Assembly: GCA_027083475.1 (NCBI GenBank)
Contig: JALWON010000097.1
Location: 1 to 25,101 of the forward strand
Direction: 5' to 3'
DNA length: 25,101 nt
DNA from: Sulfurimonas sp.
GTDB taxonomy: Bacteria > Campylobacterota > Campylobacteria > Campylobacterales > Sulfurimonadaceae
Under the pieces are notes generated by a model that did not search any database, was not told the DNA's origin, and saw nothing but the letters and a program-made list of their open reading frames with translations. Made by a program: the position numbers and the translations under genes. Positions 16,081-24,819 of this stretch are shown here, one piece after another (the stretch's first letter is position 1; each line of letters begins with the position of its first letter).

Positions 16081-16087
16081 TTACACG

Positions 16088-19000
16088 ATGAATAAAGTTT
16101 TATCACTCATGGTTTCAATGAAAACCATGGCACTACTGATGCTTATTTTTGCATTTTCAGTTGGTTACGCAACTATTGTCGAAAATGATTTTGGAATCAT
16201 GACCGCAAAAGCAGAAATTTACAATGCAAGATGGTTTGAAGTTTTACTCGCTCTTTTAGCTATAAACTTAGCTTTAAATATACATAAATACAAAATGTAT
16301 ACACTCAAAAAAGCACCAATTTTTTTATTTCATTTTGGCTTTTTAGTCATTCTCTTTGGTGCTGCCACAACACGCTATTTTGGATACGAAGGAACAATGC
16401 ATATCCGTGAAGGAGAAACTTCTTCAAGTATAGTCAGTGCAAAAGCTTATCTTATAGTTGATGCCTCAACACAAAATGAAAAAGTGCATTTTGACACACC
16501 TGTTTACCTCTCAAAACGCAAAAAAAATGATGTATCGGCATCACTAAAAATTGCTGGGAAAAAAGTAGATGTAAAATTGACAGAGTACATCAACGATGCT
16601 GTTGAAAGTATGCAAGAAGATGCCAATGGTGTCCCAATGGCAAAACTGATGATTACAGGGTCTGGGAAAGGTCGTCCTGTCACTTTAGCTTTGGGTGAAT
16701 ACTATGATGCAGGCAACTTCATTCTTGATTTTAGCTCAGGCTATAAATTTCGTAAACCTGTCATTACAATGTATATGCAAGGAGATCAACTCATGATGAA
16801 TCATGAAATGAAACTCTCATTTTTTAGAATGGCAGACCGCAAAAAAGGTGACTTAACAGCCAACAACAAAGAAGTCTTTAACCAAAGAGTCCTTTATAGC
16901 AGTGATTTAGGGGGTTTTGTTTTACGAGATTTTATGCCAAAAGCAGTCAAAAAAATCATTACCAACCCTGATGCTGGCGGTAAAATGAATATGAACTCTT
17001 CAGGAGTCGATGCCCTGCGTTTTCTCGTAAGTGTTGATGGAAAAACGAGTGAAAAACTCGTTTTCTTTAGAAAAGGCACAGTTGGCAAAGCACAAACTTT
17101 CAATCTCAACGGTGTAAAAGTAGCTGTAGCCTTTGGAGCTAAAGAGATTCCTTTACCATTTAAAATCAAAGTGCTTGACTTCCAACTTGACCGTTATCCA
17201 GGTTCTATGAGCCCTGCTTCTTATGCAAGTGAAGTAGAACTCATCGATGAAGCTCATGGAGTCCATATGCCTTTTAGAATCTATATGAACCATATTTTAG
17301 ATTATCAGAACTATAGATTTTTCCAATCTTCTTATGATCAGGATGAAAAAGGGACTGTTCTTTCAGTCAATCATGATCCGGGAACATTACCATCTTATAT
17401 AGGGTATTTTTTACTCGCACTTGGTCTTTACTGGTCACTCTTTAGCAAAAAAGGACGTTTTGCACAACTCTCAAAACGAGCAAAAAAAGCGAGTGCTGAT
17501 AAACTCCTTCCCGTAGTTATGGCGGTTGGTTTACTCTTTAGTATCACACCTGTAAAAGCAGAGAATTTAGACCCTGCAGTCAAAACAATTTTATCTATAG
17601 ACAAAGAACATGCTCAAAAATTTGGACATCTTATCATTCAAGACACCAAAGGACGTATGAAACCTATGGATACTTTAGCAACAGAAATTCTTGCTAAAAT
17701 ACACCGCAGTGCTTCACTTCAAGTCGGAGATACATCCTTAACACCTGATCAAGTTATCTTAGGCATGATGATACGCCCTGACATCTTTCGAGATGTCAAA
17801 CTCATCCGTACCAAAGACCCCCTTATCAACAAAGAGCTTGGTGTTAGAAAAGATGCAAAATATGTCTCTTTTTCTCAGTTTTTCATTGATCCTCAAAATA
17901 TGGCAGGCTATAAACTTGGAAAATTAGCAGAGGCAGCTTCACGAAAAGCACCAAAAGATAGAAATAAACTCGATAAAGCTGTTTTAAAAGTAGATGAAAA
18001 AGTCAATGTCGCTTATATGGTATTTACAGGTGCTATGATGAAAATGTGGGCAAAACCAAATGATGCGAACAACAAATGGTTTGCGACTATAGAAGCCCTA
18101 GAGACTTTCACCCCAGATATAGGCATAAAAGTACGCCAAGCTGCTATCGGTTATTTTTCCGCTGTAGAGCGTTCAATGGATAGTGGTGATTGGAGTGGTA
18201 GTGATGCAGCCCTTAGCAAAATAGCAGCCTACCAACATGAGTATGGAAGCAGCGTTTATCCGCCTGAAGGGAAAATCAAAGCAGAACTTTTTTACAACAA
18301 GACAAATGTTTTTGAACTCCTTTGGCCACTCTATTTCCTTATGGGGTTTGTTTTACTCATCCTCAGTTTTGCAAAAATTCTCTATCCAAAACTTAAAATG
18401 AATTTCATTGCTAAAAGTTCTTTAGTGCTTTTAGCTGTTTTCTTTGTAGCACATACTATGGGGCTCGCACTTAGATGGTATATCTCAGGGCATGCACCAT
18501 GGAGTAATGGTTTTGAGTCTATGACCTATATTGCATGGGCAACTGTTTTAGCGGGATTTATCTTCTCGAAACACTCCCCTATTACACTCGCTGCTACTTC
18601 TATAGTCGCTGGGCTCATTCTCTTTGTTGCACACCTCAGTTGGATGAATCCGCAAGTAACAAACCTTGTTCCTGTACTGAATTCTTACTGGCTCAGTATT
18701 CATGTTTCTATGATTACAGCAAGCTATGGCTTCTTGGCACTTGGTGCCTTACTTGGTTTTATTAACCTCATACTCTATGCTATCAGCACCAAGAAAAATG
18801 AAAAACATATTGCTTTATCTATCAGAGAGTTAAATGCAGTAGCGGAAATGAGTTTTATGATAGGACTCACTATGCTTACTGTTGGAAACTTTCTTGGTGG
18901 TGTTTGGGCAAATGAGTCTTGGGGACGCTACTGGGGTTGGGATCCAAAAGAGACTTGGGCACTTGTCACAATCTTAGTCTATGCTGTTGTAATTCACCTG

Positions 19001-19222
19001 CGTTTTATTAAAGCGATTTATAGTGAATTTAACTTTGCAGTTATTGCTTTACTCTCATTTACATCTGTTTTAATGACATACTTTGGTGTAAACTACTACC
19101 TTGCAGGTATGCACTCCTATGCAAAAGGTGATCCAGTACCAATTCCTGATTTTGTACCTGTCACCTATGCAATTGTTTTCATACTCATCGCTCTTGCGTT
19201 TAGAAACAGAAAGATAGCATAG
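16088..19222 (+). CDS. ccsBA: Fused CcsB-CcsA (System II) cytochrome c synthase
   Basis: A 1044-residue membrane protein that exports heme and attaches it to CXXCH motifs of periplasmic c-type cytochromes. The N-terminal half is ResB/CcsB-like, with helices at about 10-30, 50-65 and 75-95, a large periplasmic region to about 430, then another helix. The C-terminal third is CcsA, with several helices from about 745 on. The tryptophan-rich heme-handling WWD motif is at about 940-957 (WANESWGRYWGWDPKETW). Candidate external heme-ligand histidines flank it, in RWYISGHAPW near 801, LSIHVSM near 873 and AGMHSY near 1014. The fused arrangement and length are typical of Campylobacterota. It is the central factor for making cytochromes in an organism that respires with many c-type cytochromes. 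DUF2461 follows after ten bases and is probably cotranscribed. Confidence 0.95.
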   Translation: MNKVLSLMVSMKTMALLMLIFAFSVGYATIVENDFGIMTAKAEIYNARWFEVLLALLAINLALNIHKYKMYTLKKAPIFLFHFGFLVILFGAATTRYFGYEGTMHIREGETSSSIVSAKAYLIVDASTQNEKVHFDTPVYLSKRKKNDVSASLKIAGKKVDVKLTEYINDAVESMQEDANGVPMAKLMITGSGKGRPVTLALGEYYDAGNFILDFSSGYKFRKPVITMYMQGDQLMMNHEMKLSFFRMADRKKGDLTANNKEVFNQRVLYSSDLGGFVLRDFMPKAVKKIITNPDAGGKMNMNSSGVDALRFLVSVDGKTSEKLVFFRKGTVGKAQTFNLNGVKVAVAFGAKEIPLPFKIKVLDFQLDRYPGSMSPASYASEVELIDEAHGVHMPFRIYMNHILDYQNYRFFQSSYDQDEKGTVLSVNHDPGTLPSYIGYFLLALGLYWSLFSKKGRFAQLSKRAKKASADKLLPVVMAVGLLFSITPVKAENLDPAVKTILSIDKEHAQKFGHLIIQDTKGRMKPMDTLATEILAKIHRSASLQVGDTSLTPDQVILGMMIRPDIFRDVKLIRTKDPLINKELGVRKDAKYVSFSQFFIDPQNMAGYKLGKLAEAASRKAPKDRNKLDKAVLKVDEKVNVAYMVFTGAMMKMWAKPNDANNKWFATIEALETFTPDIGIKVRQAAIGYFSAVERSMDSGDWSGSDAALSKIAAYQHEYGSSVYPPEGKIKAELFYNKTNVFELLWPLYFLMGFVLLILSFAKILYPKLKMNFIAKSSLVLLAVFFVAHTMGLALRWYISGHAPWSNGFESMTYIAWATVLAGFIFSKHSPITLAATSIVAGLILFVAHLSWMNPQVTNLVPVLNSYWLSIHVSMITASYGFLALGALLGFINLILYAISTKKNEKHIALSIRELNAVAEMSFMIGLTMLTVGNFLGGVWANESWGRYWGWDPKETWALVTILVYAVVIHLRFIKAIYSEFNFAVIALLSFTSVLMTYFGVNYYLAGMHSYAKGDPVPIPDFVPVTYAIVFILIALAFRNRKIA

Positions 19223-19232
19223 AGGAAATCAA

Positions 19233-19937
19233 ATGGAATTTAAAGGCTTTTCAAAAAAGACATTAGCTTTCTTAAATTCCATTAAAAAAAACAACAATAA
19301 AGAGTGGTTTGAAGCACATAGAAATGAGTATGAATCCCTTATTTTACACCCTTCTCGTACCTTTGTTGTAGAGATGGGTGAACACCTTCAAGCCCTTGAA
19401 CCCACTATCAATGCAGAACCAAAAATCAATAAATCCTTGTATAAAATTTACCGTGATACACGTCGTATGGGAGCCAATAAAGCACCTATAAAACATCGTA
19501 TTGGCTTTATTTTTTGGCAAGGCAGTGGCAAACGCATGCAAAGTTCTGCATTTTATATGCACTTTTCACCCGAAGAACTCTATGTAGCTGTAGGAGTGAG
19601 ATGGTTTGAAAAACCAATGCTCGATGCTTTTAGAGAGACAATAAAAAATGATGCTAAACGCCAAGAGTTACAAAATATACTCACACAAATCAAAGCCAAA
19701 AACAAAGGCTACACACATTTAGAAAAAGGCTATAAACGCTATCCAAAAGGTTTTAATCAAACAATGCAAAATGCTGATTTATCTCTCTATAAAGGTATGG
19801 CAACATTTAAGTTACTCGACCCGCACCTCATAGAAGATGGAGAAAAACTCATAGCAACACTCTATGAAATTTATGAAGATATGCATCCTCTACAACAATT
19901 TATGTATGAAGTAAGCCTCAAAATTCCTAAGAGTTAA
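19233..19937 (+). CDS. DUF2461 (TIGR02453) family protein
   Basis: A 234-residue soluble protein of the DUF2461/TIGR02453 family. Signature segments are FKGFSKKTLAFLNSIKKNNNKEWFEAHRNEYE at the N-terminus (the family's NxxxWF core), the block KSLYKIYRDTRRMGANKAPIKHRIG near 70-92, and the later FYMHFSPEELYVAVG. The molecular function of the family is not established, and I can add nothing beyond its conserved Arg/Lys-rich pocket. The ATG at 19233 has GAGG in the ten-base gap after ccsBA. It converges on the thioesterase gene with a four-base overlap of the stop regions. Confidence 0.85.
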   Translation: MEFKGFSKKTLAFLNSIKKNNNKEWFEAHRNEYESLILHPSRTFVVEMGEHLQALEPTINAEPKINKSLYKIYRDTRRMGANKAPIKHRIGFIFWQGSGKRMQSSAFYMHFSPEELYVAVGVRWFEKPMLDAFRETIKNDAKRQELQNILTQIKAKNKGYTHLEKGYKRYPKGFNQTMQNADLSLYKGMATFKLLDPHLIEDGEKLIATLYEIYEDMHPLQQFMYEVSLKIPKS

Positions 19938-20413
19938 ACTTTTGCTGCATCCATGAGATGAAGTTTTAAAACATGTTTTTCTGTAATCACTGTCTTAAAT
20001 TCACCCTCAAAAACTTTTATATCTAACACATATGCCGTGACATGCACATTGCGTTTGCGTCCCTCTTTATGTCGTACTTTGGCTATCACTCTCACTTCAT
20101 CATGAAATTTTACAGGTGATAAAAACTGACAATCACTCGCAACTAAAACAACATTTCTCTCATTCACCGCAAGCATCGCAGCATAATCTGCAGAAGAAAA
20201 AATAAATCCCCCATGAATTAAACCTATCTCATCTGCAACCATTTCTGGTGTTGTAACGAGTTTGAGTTCAACATACCCCTCTTCTATGGTAATAACTTCA
20301 CCATTGAGTTCTTGATTGATCCGCTCATGGGTTTGGACAAGGACCTCTCTTTCATCATCTTCTCTATAATCATCAAGCTCAAAATCTTCACTACTATTTT
20401 CTTCTTGTGTCAC
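19934..20413 (-). CDS. Hotdog-fold thioesterase (PaaI/4HBT-like)
   Basis: The 159-residue protein has an acidic N-terminal extension (EENSSEDFELDDYREDDEREV, about 3-25) followed by a single hotdog domain. The helix region GLIHGGFIFSSADYAAMLAVN (about 83-103) includes the HGG turn and Asp and Ser positions used by 4HBT-type thioesterases, and the following strands (VLVASDCQFLSPVKF) fit acyl-CoA thioesterases of the PaaI group. The substrate is unknown. It begins with GTG, overlapping the cmoB stop as GTGA, so it depends on cmoB translation. Similar single-domain hotdog genes are common in this phylum. Confidence 0.8.
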   Translation of the reverse strand: MTQEENSSEDFELDDYREDDEREVLVQTHERINQELNGEVITIEEGYVELKLVTTPEMVADEIGLIHGGFIFSSADYAAMLAVNERNVVLVASDCQFLSPVKFHDEVRVIAKVRHKEGRKRNVHVTAYVLDIKVFEGEFKTVITEKHVLKLHLMDAAKV

Positions 20414-21303
20414 TTTTTATCCTTTATCAATCTCATATACACTCTTGCAGGTGCAGGGTAACCTTCTACAGTTTTTGTGCTATCTTGTGGGTCCAGAAAA
20501 TCTTCTAAAGATTGTCCCTCTATCCATTCTGTTTTTCTCTGCTCATTTTTCTCTGTCACGCTTGTTTGCAAGAGTTCAAAACTCGTAAATCCTGCTCGCA
20601 GACACCAATTTTTTAAAGCTTGTATTGTTGGGACAAAATAGATATTTGGAATTTTAGAGTAACTTGATTCTGGACAGAGTGCCATTTCACTCTCACCCTC
20701 TATATAAAAAGTATCTAAAATCACTTCCCCTTGCTTATCGAGCCCTTTATACAATTGTTTTAACATTGCAACAGGATCACTTCTATGATACAAAACCCCT
20801 AAACAAAAGATAGTATCAAATTTTTCTTCATAAAATTCAAGATGTTCCACACCTAAAAGTTCATAGACAATCTCACTTTTTACAAATGTATTGATAAAAT
20901 CAAACTGTGTTTTATAAAGTGGTGAAGGATCAAAACCAACCAATGCTTTTGGATTATCTTCAAGCATCCGAAACATATAGTACCCATTGTTACAACCTAT
21001 ATCGGCAACTCTTTTATCTTTTAAATCAAAATAAGGACGAAGAAGATTATATTTGATATTACTTTGCCATTCACTATCTATAAAAGTATTGCCTATTTGA
21101 AAGGGTCCTTTTCTCCATGGCATTAAAAGCTTTGCTGTAGCAAAGATTTTTGCTTCATCGAAGTCACCGCTTATATGCACTACATCTTCATAGCTCACAC
21201 TTGTTTTTACAACTTCTAAATCTTCTATTGCCTTTCGTAAAGGGGCAATATTTTTCCAAGTCATCCATTTTTGACGCTCTTTTCGTACTGTTTCTAAGTT
21301 CAT
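20410..21303 (-). CDS. cmoB: tRNA U34 carboxymethyltransferase CmoB
   Basis: A 297-residue enzyme that transfers a carboxymethyl group from carboxy-S-adenosylmethionine to 5-hydroxyuridine at the wobble position 34 of certain tRNAs, giving cmo5U. The Rossmann methyltransferase core has VADIGCNNGYYMFRML (motif I, near 120-134), LVGFDPSPLY, FDTIFCLGVLYHRSDPVAMLKQL (near 155-177) and EVILDTFYIEGE. The N-terminal domain has the characteristic PWRKGPFQIGNTFIDSEW substrate region near 80-98. Length is slightly shorter than the E. coli enzyme (323 residues), as in other Campylobacterota. It starts with ATG at 21303 after an AAAG-like Shine-Dalgarno, and leads the two-gene operon with the thioesterase. 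Its donor-making partner CmoA is not in the window. Confidence 0.92.
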   Translation of the reverse strand: MNLETVRKERQKWMTWKNIAPLRKAIEDLEVVKTSVSYEDVVHISGDFDEAKIFATAKLLMPWRKGPFQIGNTFIDSEWQSNIKYNLLRPYFDLKDKRVADIGCNNGYYMFRMLEDNPKALVGFDPSPLYKTQFDFINTFVKSEIVYELLGVEHLEFYEEKFDTIFCLGVLYHRSDPVAMLKQLYKGLDKQGEVILDTFYIEGESEMALCPESSYSKIPNIYFVPTIQALKNWCLRAGFTSFELLQTSVTEKNEQRKTEWIEGQSLEDFLDPQDSTKTVEGYPAPARVYMRLIKDKK

Positions 21304-21330
21304 TTTATTCTTTATCTATGTAAATTTTAC

Positions 21331-21340
21331 TATAATTGTA
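21331..21340. promoter_or_regulatory. Overlapping divergent -10 boxes of fieF-like and cmoB genes
   Basis: The plus strand carries TATAAT at 21331-21336 for the metal transporter gene; its Shine-Dalgarno AGGA is at 21354-21357 and the ATG at 21367. The minus strand carries TACAAT from 21340 to 21335 for cmoB. The boxes share two bases, so polymerase could serve only one direction at a time. The whole divergent gap is 63 bases. Confidence 0.45.
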
Positions 21341-21366
21341 GCAAAAAAGTTTTAGGATACTCTCGC

Positions 21367-22257
21367 ATGCGATTAGAAAAAAAAGCTACTGTTGTCTCCA
21401 CAAGTGTCGCGGCCCTTCTTGTTTTGATTAAAATGAGTGTTGCGCTCCTGAGTGGAAGTATTGCGGTTCTTGCCTCCGCTATAGATAGTCTCCTCGACTT
21501 AACAGTTTCTTTGTTTAATTATTTTGCACTCCATAGTGCTGAAAAAAATCCAGATGAGCAATTTCATTTTGGTCGCAGTAAAATAGAACCACTTGCTGCA
21601 GTTATAGAGGGAAGTGTTATCTCCTTTTCTGCTCTTTTTATTCTCTATCAAGCCCTCTCTAAAATTGTCTACCCTAGCACTATACAACATATGGATGAGA
21701 GTATTTATGTGATGATTATTTCTATCATTATTACTGCATTTTTAGTACTTTTTTTAAATTATGTTGCAAAAAAAACAGATAACATGGTCATTCGTGCAGA
21801 TGCCCTGCACTACAAAACCGATTTATTTTCCAATGGTGCTATTTTACTCGCTCTTGGACTGATACATTTTACACAGGAAGATCTCATAGACCCTCTCTTA
21901 GGTGTCATTATTGCATTCTATATGATTTACTCTGCAGTACCTATCATAAAAGAGGGCATCTTAATGTTACTTGATGCTGCCCTTGACAAAGAAGCGATAG
22001 AAAAGATTGAAACAATTTTAAAAAATGAGCCTATTATCAAAAACTATCACTATTTACAGACAAGAGAATCAGGTTCGCATATTTTTGTCTCTGTACATGC
22101 AGTTTTTAACATTAGTATCTCCCTCTATGATGCCCATCTTATAGCAGATAGAGTCGAAGCAAAAATCAAAGCTCTCTTTCCTGACAAAAAAGTGCATACC
22201 CTTGTACATATGGATCCTTATGATGATTCCGAACTCAATGATGAAGATTACGAATGA
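21367..22257 (+). CDS. fieF: Cation diffusion facilitator metal exporter, FieF-like
   Basis: The 296-residue protein has six predicted membrane helices and a cytoplasmic C-terminal domain from about 205. The metal-transport residues match the FieF subgroup: D-x3-D in helix 2 (ASAIDSLLDLTVS, about residues 37-49) and H-x3-D in helix 5 (RADALHYKTDLFSNGAI, about 139-155). HFGRSKIEPLAA and HHxxxD-like elements are in place. FieF-type exporters use the proton gradient to remove Zn2+ or Fe2+ and related divalent ions from the cytoplasm. The C-terminal domain includes GSHIFVSVHAVF and HTLVHMDP, with metal-binding histidines. Length is normal. No metal-regulator site is seen in the short promoter region. 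The precise metal cannot be read off. Confidence 0.85.
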   Translation: MRLEKKATVVSTSVAALLVLIKMSVALLSGSIAVLASAIDSLLDLTVSLFNYFALHSAEKNPDEQFHFGRSKIEPLAAVIEGSVISFSALFILYQALSKIVYPSTIQHMDESIYVMIISIIITAFLVLFLNYVAKKTDNMVIRADALHYKTDLFSNGAILLALGLIHFTQEDLIDPLLGVIIAFYMIYSAVPIIKEGILMLLDAALDKEAIEKIETILKNEPIIKNYHYLQTRESGSHIFVSVHAVFNISISLYDAHLIADRVEAKIKALFPDKKVHTLVHMDPYDDSELNDEDYE

Positions 22258-22258
22258 G

Positions 22259-22465
22259 TTATCCTCTTGGCTTAATATAAATCGTAAAGTCACCAAATTT
22301 TTCTTGCATACTAAACGCATGCTTTTGACAAAAGTTTCTTGACATTATCTCCATCATTTTTGTCGCTTCATTTTTAGCTTCTTCTTTCGTATCAAAATCT
22401 TGACTCTCTACAAAACCGTTTTTTATAAAACAACTGCACGGATTTTGCACATTGACCTTATACAT
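22259..22465 (-). CDS. Small conserved-looking cysteine protein, function unknown
   Basis: A 68-residue soluble protein that I do not recognise. It reads as a compact beta-alpha-beta fold: a start strand MYKVNVQNP, a helix around 26-42 (TKEEAKNEATKMMEIM), and a closing strand FGDFTIYIKP. Four possible metal ligands stand out: Cys10 and Cys12 (C-x-C) and Cys46 and His49 (C-x2-H). It starts 11 bases after the response-regulator gene ends, on the same strand, so it is probably the last gene of that operon. It ends one base short of the convergent metal exporter gene. Plausible amino-acid composition and tight packing support a real gene. A metal-binding or disulfide role is inference. Confidence 0.65.
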   Translation of the reverse strand: MYKVNVQNPCSCFIKNGFVESQDFDTKEEAKNEATKMMEIMSRNFCQKHAFSMQEKFGDFTIYIKPRG

Positions 22466-22476
22466 TGCAAGCTCGC

Positions 22477-23805
22477 TTAAAAATCAAAAATATCATCAAA
22501 ATCATCATCTGCTGCAGGAGCTTCATCCATTTTTAACATAGATGCAATGGTTTGCGAATTGACAACAATAGTATCATTCATAAAATCCACACTCGGTGCT
22601 CCTGTGTGAAAAGATTGTTTAATCCAACTCAGTAAATCATTACTAAAGGCATTACACATTGGTCCCAATGTTGCAGAATGTGTTTGGAAGGCATCAATAT
22701 GTGAAGATAAACAAGCAGAGAGTTCCCCAAGTGCCGTAGAAATAGCATATACTTCTGTATATGGTGCTAAAAGTGCACTAATTTGATCGAGGTATGTACA
22801 CATTTCCAGAATATCTTCTGCTTCTAACGCACCTCCGCCAACAAGCAACATTAAAGAGTTTAAATTATCTGCATACTCTTCTAAATCAAGCAAATCATCT
22901 GCATCAAGATAATCAAAAACCTGTAGTGTTTGTGATTGTAATGCTATATCTGTTTCAGGAACAGATTCTCCAACAGAAGTTTTTAGAACTTCTTCCTTTC
23001 TTTCTTGCATTATATCAGCATCAGGAGTCTCTTCATATTGTTTTGTTTTTAAAAGTTCAAATGATAATTTTTCTGCAGTAAGTTTGTAGCCCCCTAAAAT
23101 ATTATTCTTTTTTAAAAATAATTCCATAGTCTGTGTGGAAAATTCACTAATACCTACTAAAGTTAAATATTGTTTCTCTTCAGACTCTTCAGAATAAACT
23201 CTATTGTTACTCTTATTTATACTCATTTGTTTTTCAACAAGAGCAACAATAACACGAATAACATCACTTAAATGATCTGATTTTTTGCTTACATTTAAAA
23301 GAAAAAACTCCCAAAATTCTGCAACGGAATCTTCAGAATCAAGTAAAAAAGTTGTATGACGACTAAAGACTTTATTGGTATACAGATTGATACCTTTTGC
23401 ATTCACATTCTCTTTTTTTCTCGCTTGAGAGAGTAAAATATAATTTTTTAAACGCGAATGAAAAATGTCTGCATCCACAGGTTTAGAGATATAATCCTCT
23501 GCACCATTATTTAAAATTTCTATTTTTTTCTCTTCATCTTCTGCAGCAGACACAGCGATAATCATCACAGTAGCATCAAGAGAGCGAATCACTTTACTCG
23601 CTTCAACACCATCCATATTTGGCATATTTATATCCATAAAGATTAGATTATATTGTGTTTCTTTTACCATTTGGACAGCTTCTACACCATCTTTTGCCAT
23701 ATCTACAGTAAATTTAGTTGTGCTATTTGATTCCATATAATCATCTAAGTAAGCATCAAGTAGCATTCTATTTGTAGTATTATCATCCACGATAAGTATT
23801 TTCAT
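22477..23805 (-). CDS. Multidomain response regulator with C-terminal acidic tail
   Basis: The 442-residue protein begins with a complete REC domain (1-125). It has the acid pair Asp7-Asp8, phospho-acceptor Asp58 in FMDINMPNMDG, the switch Ser86 in AVSAAED, and Lys108 in SKP. No DNA-binding or enzymatic output is visible. Residues about 140-260 form a mixed alpha/beta region that I cannot assign. Residues about 300-410 are a helical domain with LLDLEEYADNLNSLMLL and an alanine-leucine-rich stretch. The protein ends in an acidic-aromatic tail after a short linker (DDDFDDIFDF). It lies five bases after the ParA gene. The context of ParA, STAS and CheW-like partners points to chemosensory signalling through protein contacts rather than gene control. 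REC is certain; the rest is uncharacterised. Confidence 0.8.
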   Translation of the reverse strand: MKILIVDDNTTNRMLLDAYLDDYMESNSTTKFTVDMAKDGVEAVQMVKETQYNLIFMDINMPNMDGVEASKVIRSLDATVMIIAVSAAEDEEKKIEILNNGAEDYISKPVDADIFHSRLKNYILLSQARKKENVNAKGINLYTNKVFSRHTTFLLDSEDSVAEFWEFFLLNVSKKSDHLSDVIRVIVALVEKQMSINKSNNRVYSEESEEKQYLTLVGISEFSTQTMELFLKKNNILGGYKLTAEKLSFELLKTKQYEETPDADIMQERKEEVLKTSVGESVPETDIALQSQTLQVFDYLDADDLLDLEEYADNLNSLMLLVGGGALEAEDILEMCTYLDQISALLAPYTEVYAISTALGELSACLSSHIDAFQTHSATLGPMCNAFSNDLLSWIKQSFHTGAPSVDFMNDTIVVNSQTIASMLKMDEAPAADDDFDDIFDF

Positions 23806-23809
23806 TTGA

Positions 23810-24559
23810 TTACTCTCTTTGCATTTTTGCTAATAATTCTTTCACACATTTTTTATAATCTTTCATTCCCTTAGAGCGTTTCGTATTTAAAATAATAGGA
23901 GCACCTGATTCAAACTGCTGTGCTAATTTAATATCAATACCAATTGGTGAGAGTAGTTTACTCTCACCAAAAGATGTTTTTACTTTCTGTACCGACTCTT
24001 TATGCTCCACAATATGCGGATTATACATCACAGGCAAAATATAAACATCCGCTAACTCTCTGTGAAAATCAATAGCACTTTTATAAAGTGCCCGCATCAT
24101 CTGTCCAACAGCTACAACACCTAAATGGTGAGGTACAAAAGGGACTAAAACAACATCTGCTACTTCAAGAGAGTTTTTTAACAAAGCATCAAAAGTAGGT
24201 GGTGTATCTATCACACAATAATCAAAAAAGTCTGCAATACTCTCTTCTTTAAGACGCTCCTTTAAAATACCATCAAGATTTTCATACTCATACACATCAA
24301 AAAAAGAGAGTGCAGGAGAGAGTGTCAAATTTTCATGCACAGTTGGCATAAAAGATTCACTCAAGGTTTTTCCCTGAAAAATAGAGTGTACCCCAAGTGT
24401 TTCATTCAAATCACACCCTACCCCTATGGAAGCATGTCCTTGTGTATCAAAATCCAAAAGTAAAACAGAGCCATGTTTTGCTAAACCACTCGCAACATTT
24501 ACAGCCGTTGTTGTCTTGGCAGATCCACCCTTACGGTTACTAACTACAATGATTTTCAC
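23810..24559 (-). CDS. ParA/MinD-family ATPase, orphan type
   Basis: The 249-residue protein contains a deviant Walker A motif NRKGGSAKTTT (signature Lys10 and phosphate-binding Lys15), the A-prime motif LLLDFDTQGHAS and the Walker B segment CVIDTPPTFD. I chose the GTG start at 24559, giving the standard N-terminus (V/M)KIIVVSNRKGG. The TTG at 24568 would leave only one base between AGAAGGG and the start, whereas GTG leaves about ten. ParA ATPases form patterns on the nucleoid or at poles to position plasmids, chromosomes or protein arrays. No parB or parS site is visible nearby. Here it overlaps a STAS-like gene and is followed by a response regulator, near a CheW-like gene, resembling ParC of Vibrio, which positions chemotaxis arrays. 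That function is inferred. Confidence 0.85.
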   Translation of the reverse strand: MKIIVVSNRKGGSAKTTTAVNVASGLAKHGSVLLLDFDTQGHASIGVGCDLNETLGVHSIFQGKTLSESFMPTVHENLTLSPALSFFDVYEYENLDGILKERLKEESIADFFDYCVIDTPPTFDALLKNSLEVADVVLVPFVPHHLGVVAVGQMMRALYKSAIDFHRELADVYILPVMYNPHIVEHKESVQKVKTSFGESKLLSPIGIDIKLAQQFESGAPIILNTKRSKGMKDYKKCVKELLAKMQRE

Positions 24560-24809
24560 TAGTGTCAAACCCTTCTAAAACTGTTTGAAAAAGTTTTTTA
24601 TTTTCTCCAAATGTATAACTACAAACATAATTTTTTTTATACGCCATAATCAGTTGGAGTATAGCTAAATGAATATCTTCACACTCTGTAAAATTGAGTT
24701 GTACCTCTTGTGGTGCTTGTTCTTGAAAAAAATCTCTTAAACTTACAACTTCATCTTCATAAATCACTGAACTAAAAGTCGCTTCACTCTTTTCATATGT
24801 AATTGCCAT
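24540..24809 (-). CDS. Small STAS-like domain protein
   Basis: The 89-residue protein looks like a single STAS/MlaB-type domain: an N-terminal strand with FSSVIYEDEVVSLRDFF, the beta-strand VQLNFTECEDIHLAILQLIMAYKK (about 36-59) and a final helix LFQTVLEGF. The core corresponds to the STAS pattern of an aliphatic strand ending in a turn before a helix. The usual phosphorylatable Ser/Thr of anti-sigma antagonists at that turn is replaced here by Glu-Asp (ECEDIH). It overlaps the ParA gene by 20 bases with the GTG start, so the two are made together. Such small STAS proteins occur in chemosensory operons, where they probably link partners. The family call is moderate; function is unknown. Confidence 0.65.
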   Translation of the reverse strand: MAITYEKSEATFSSVIYEDEVVSLRDFFQEQAPQEVQLNFTECEDIHLAILQLIMAYKKNYVCSYTFGENKKLFQTVLEGFDTSENHCS

Positions 24810-24819
24810 TTTTCAATCC

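Noticed and set aside
19934..19970. Possible terminator between the DUF2461 and thioesterase genes
   Set aside because: The imperfect AAACTT/AAGTTT pairing has a bulge and a long loop, with no clear T-run; too weak to annotate.
23810..24559. Plasmid or chromosome partition locus
   Set aside because: No ParB gene and no parS-like palindrome is visible; the neighbours are chemosensory-type genes, so an orphan ParA is more likely.
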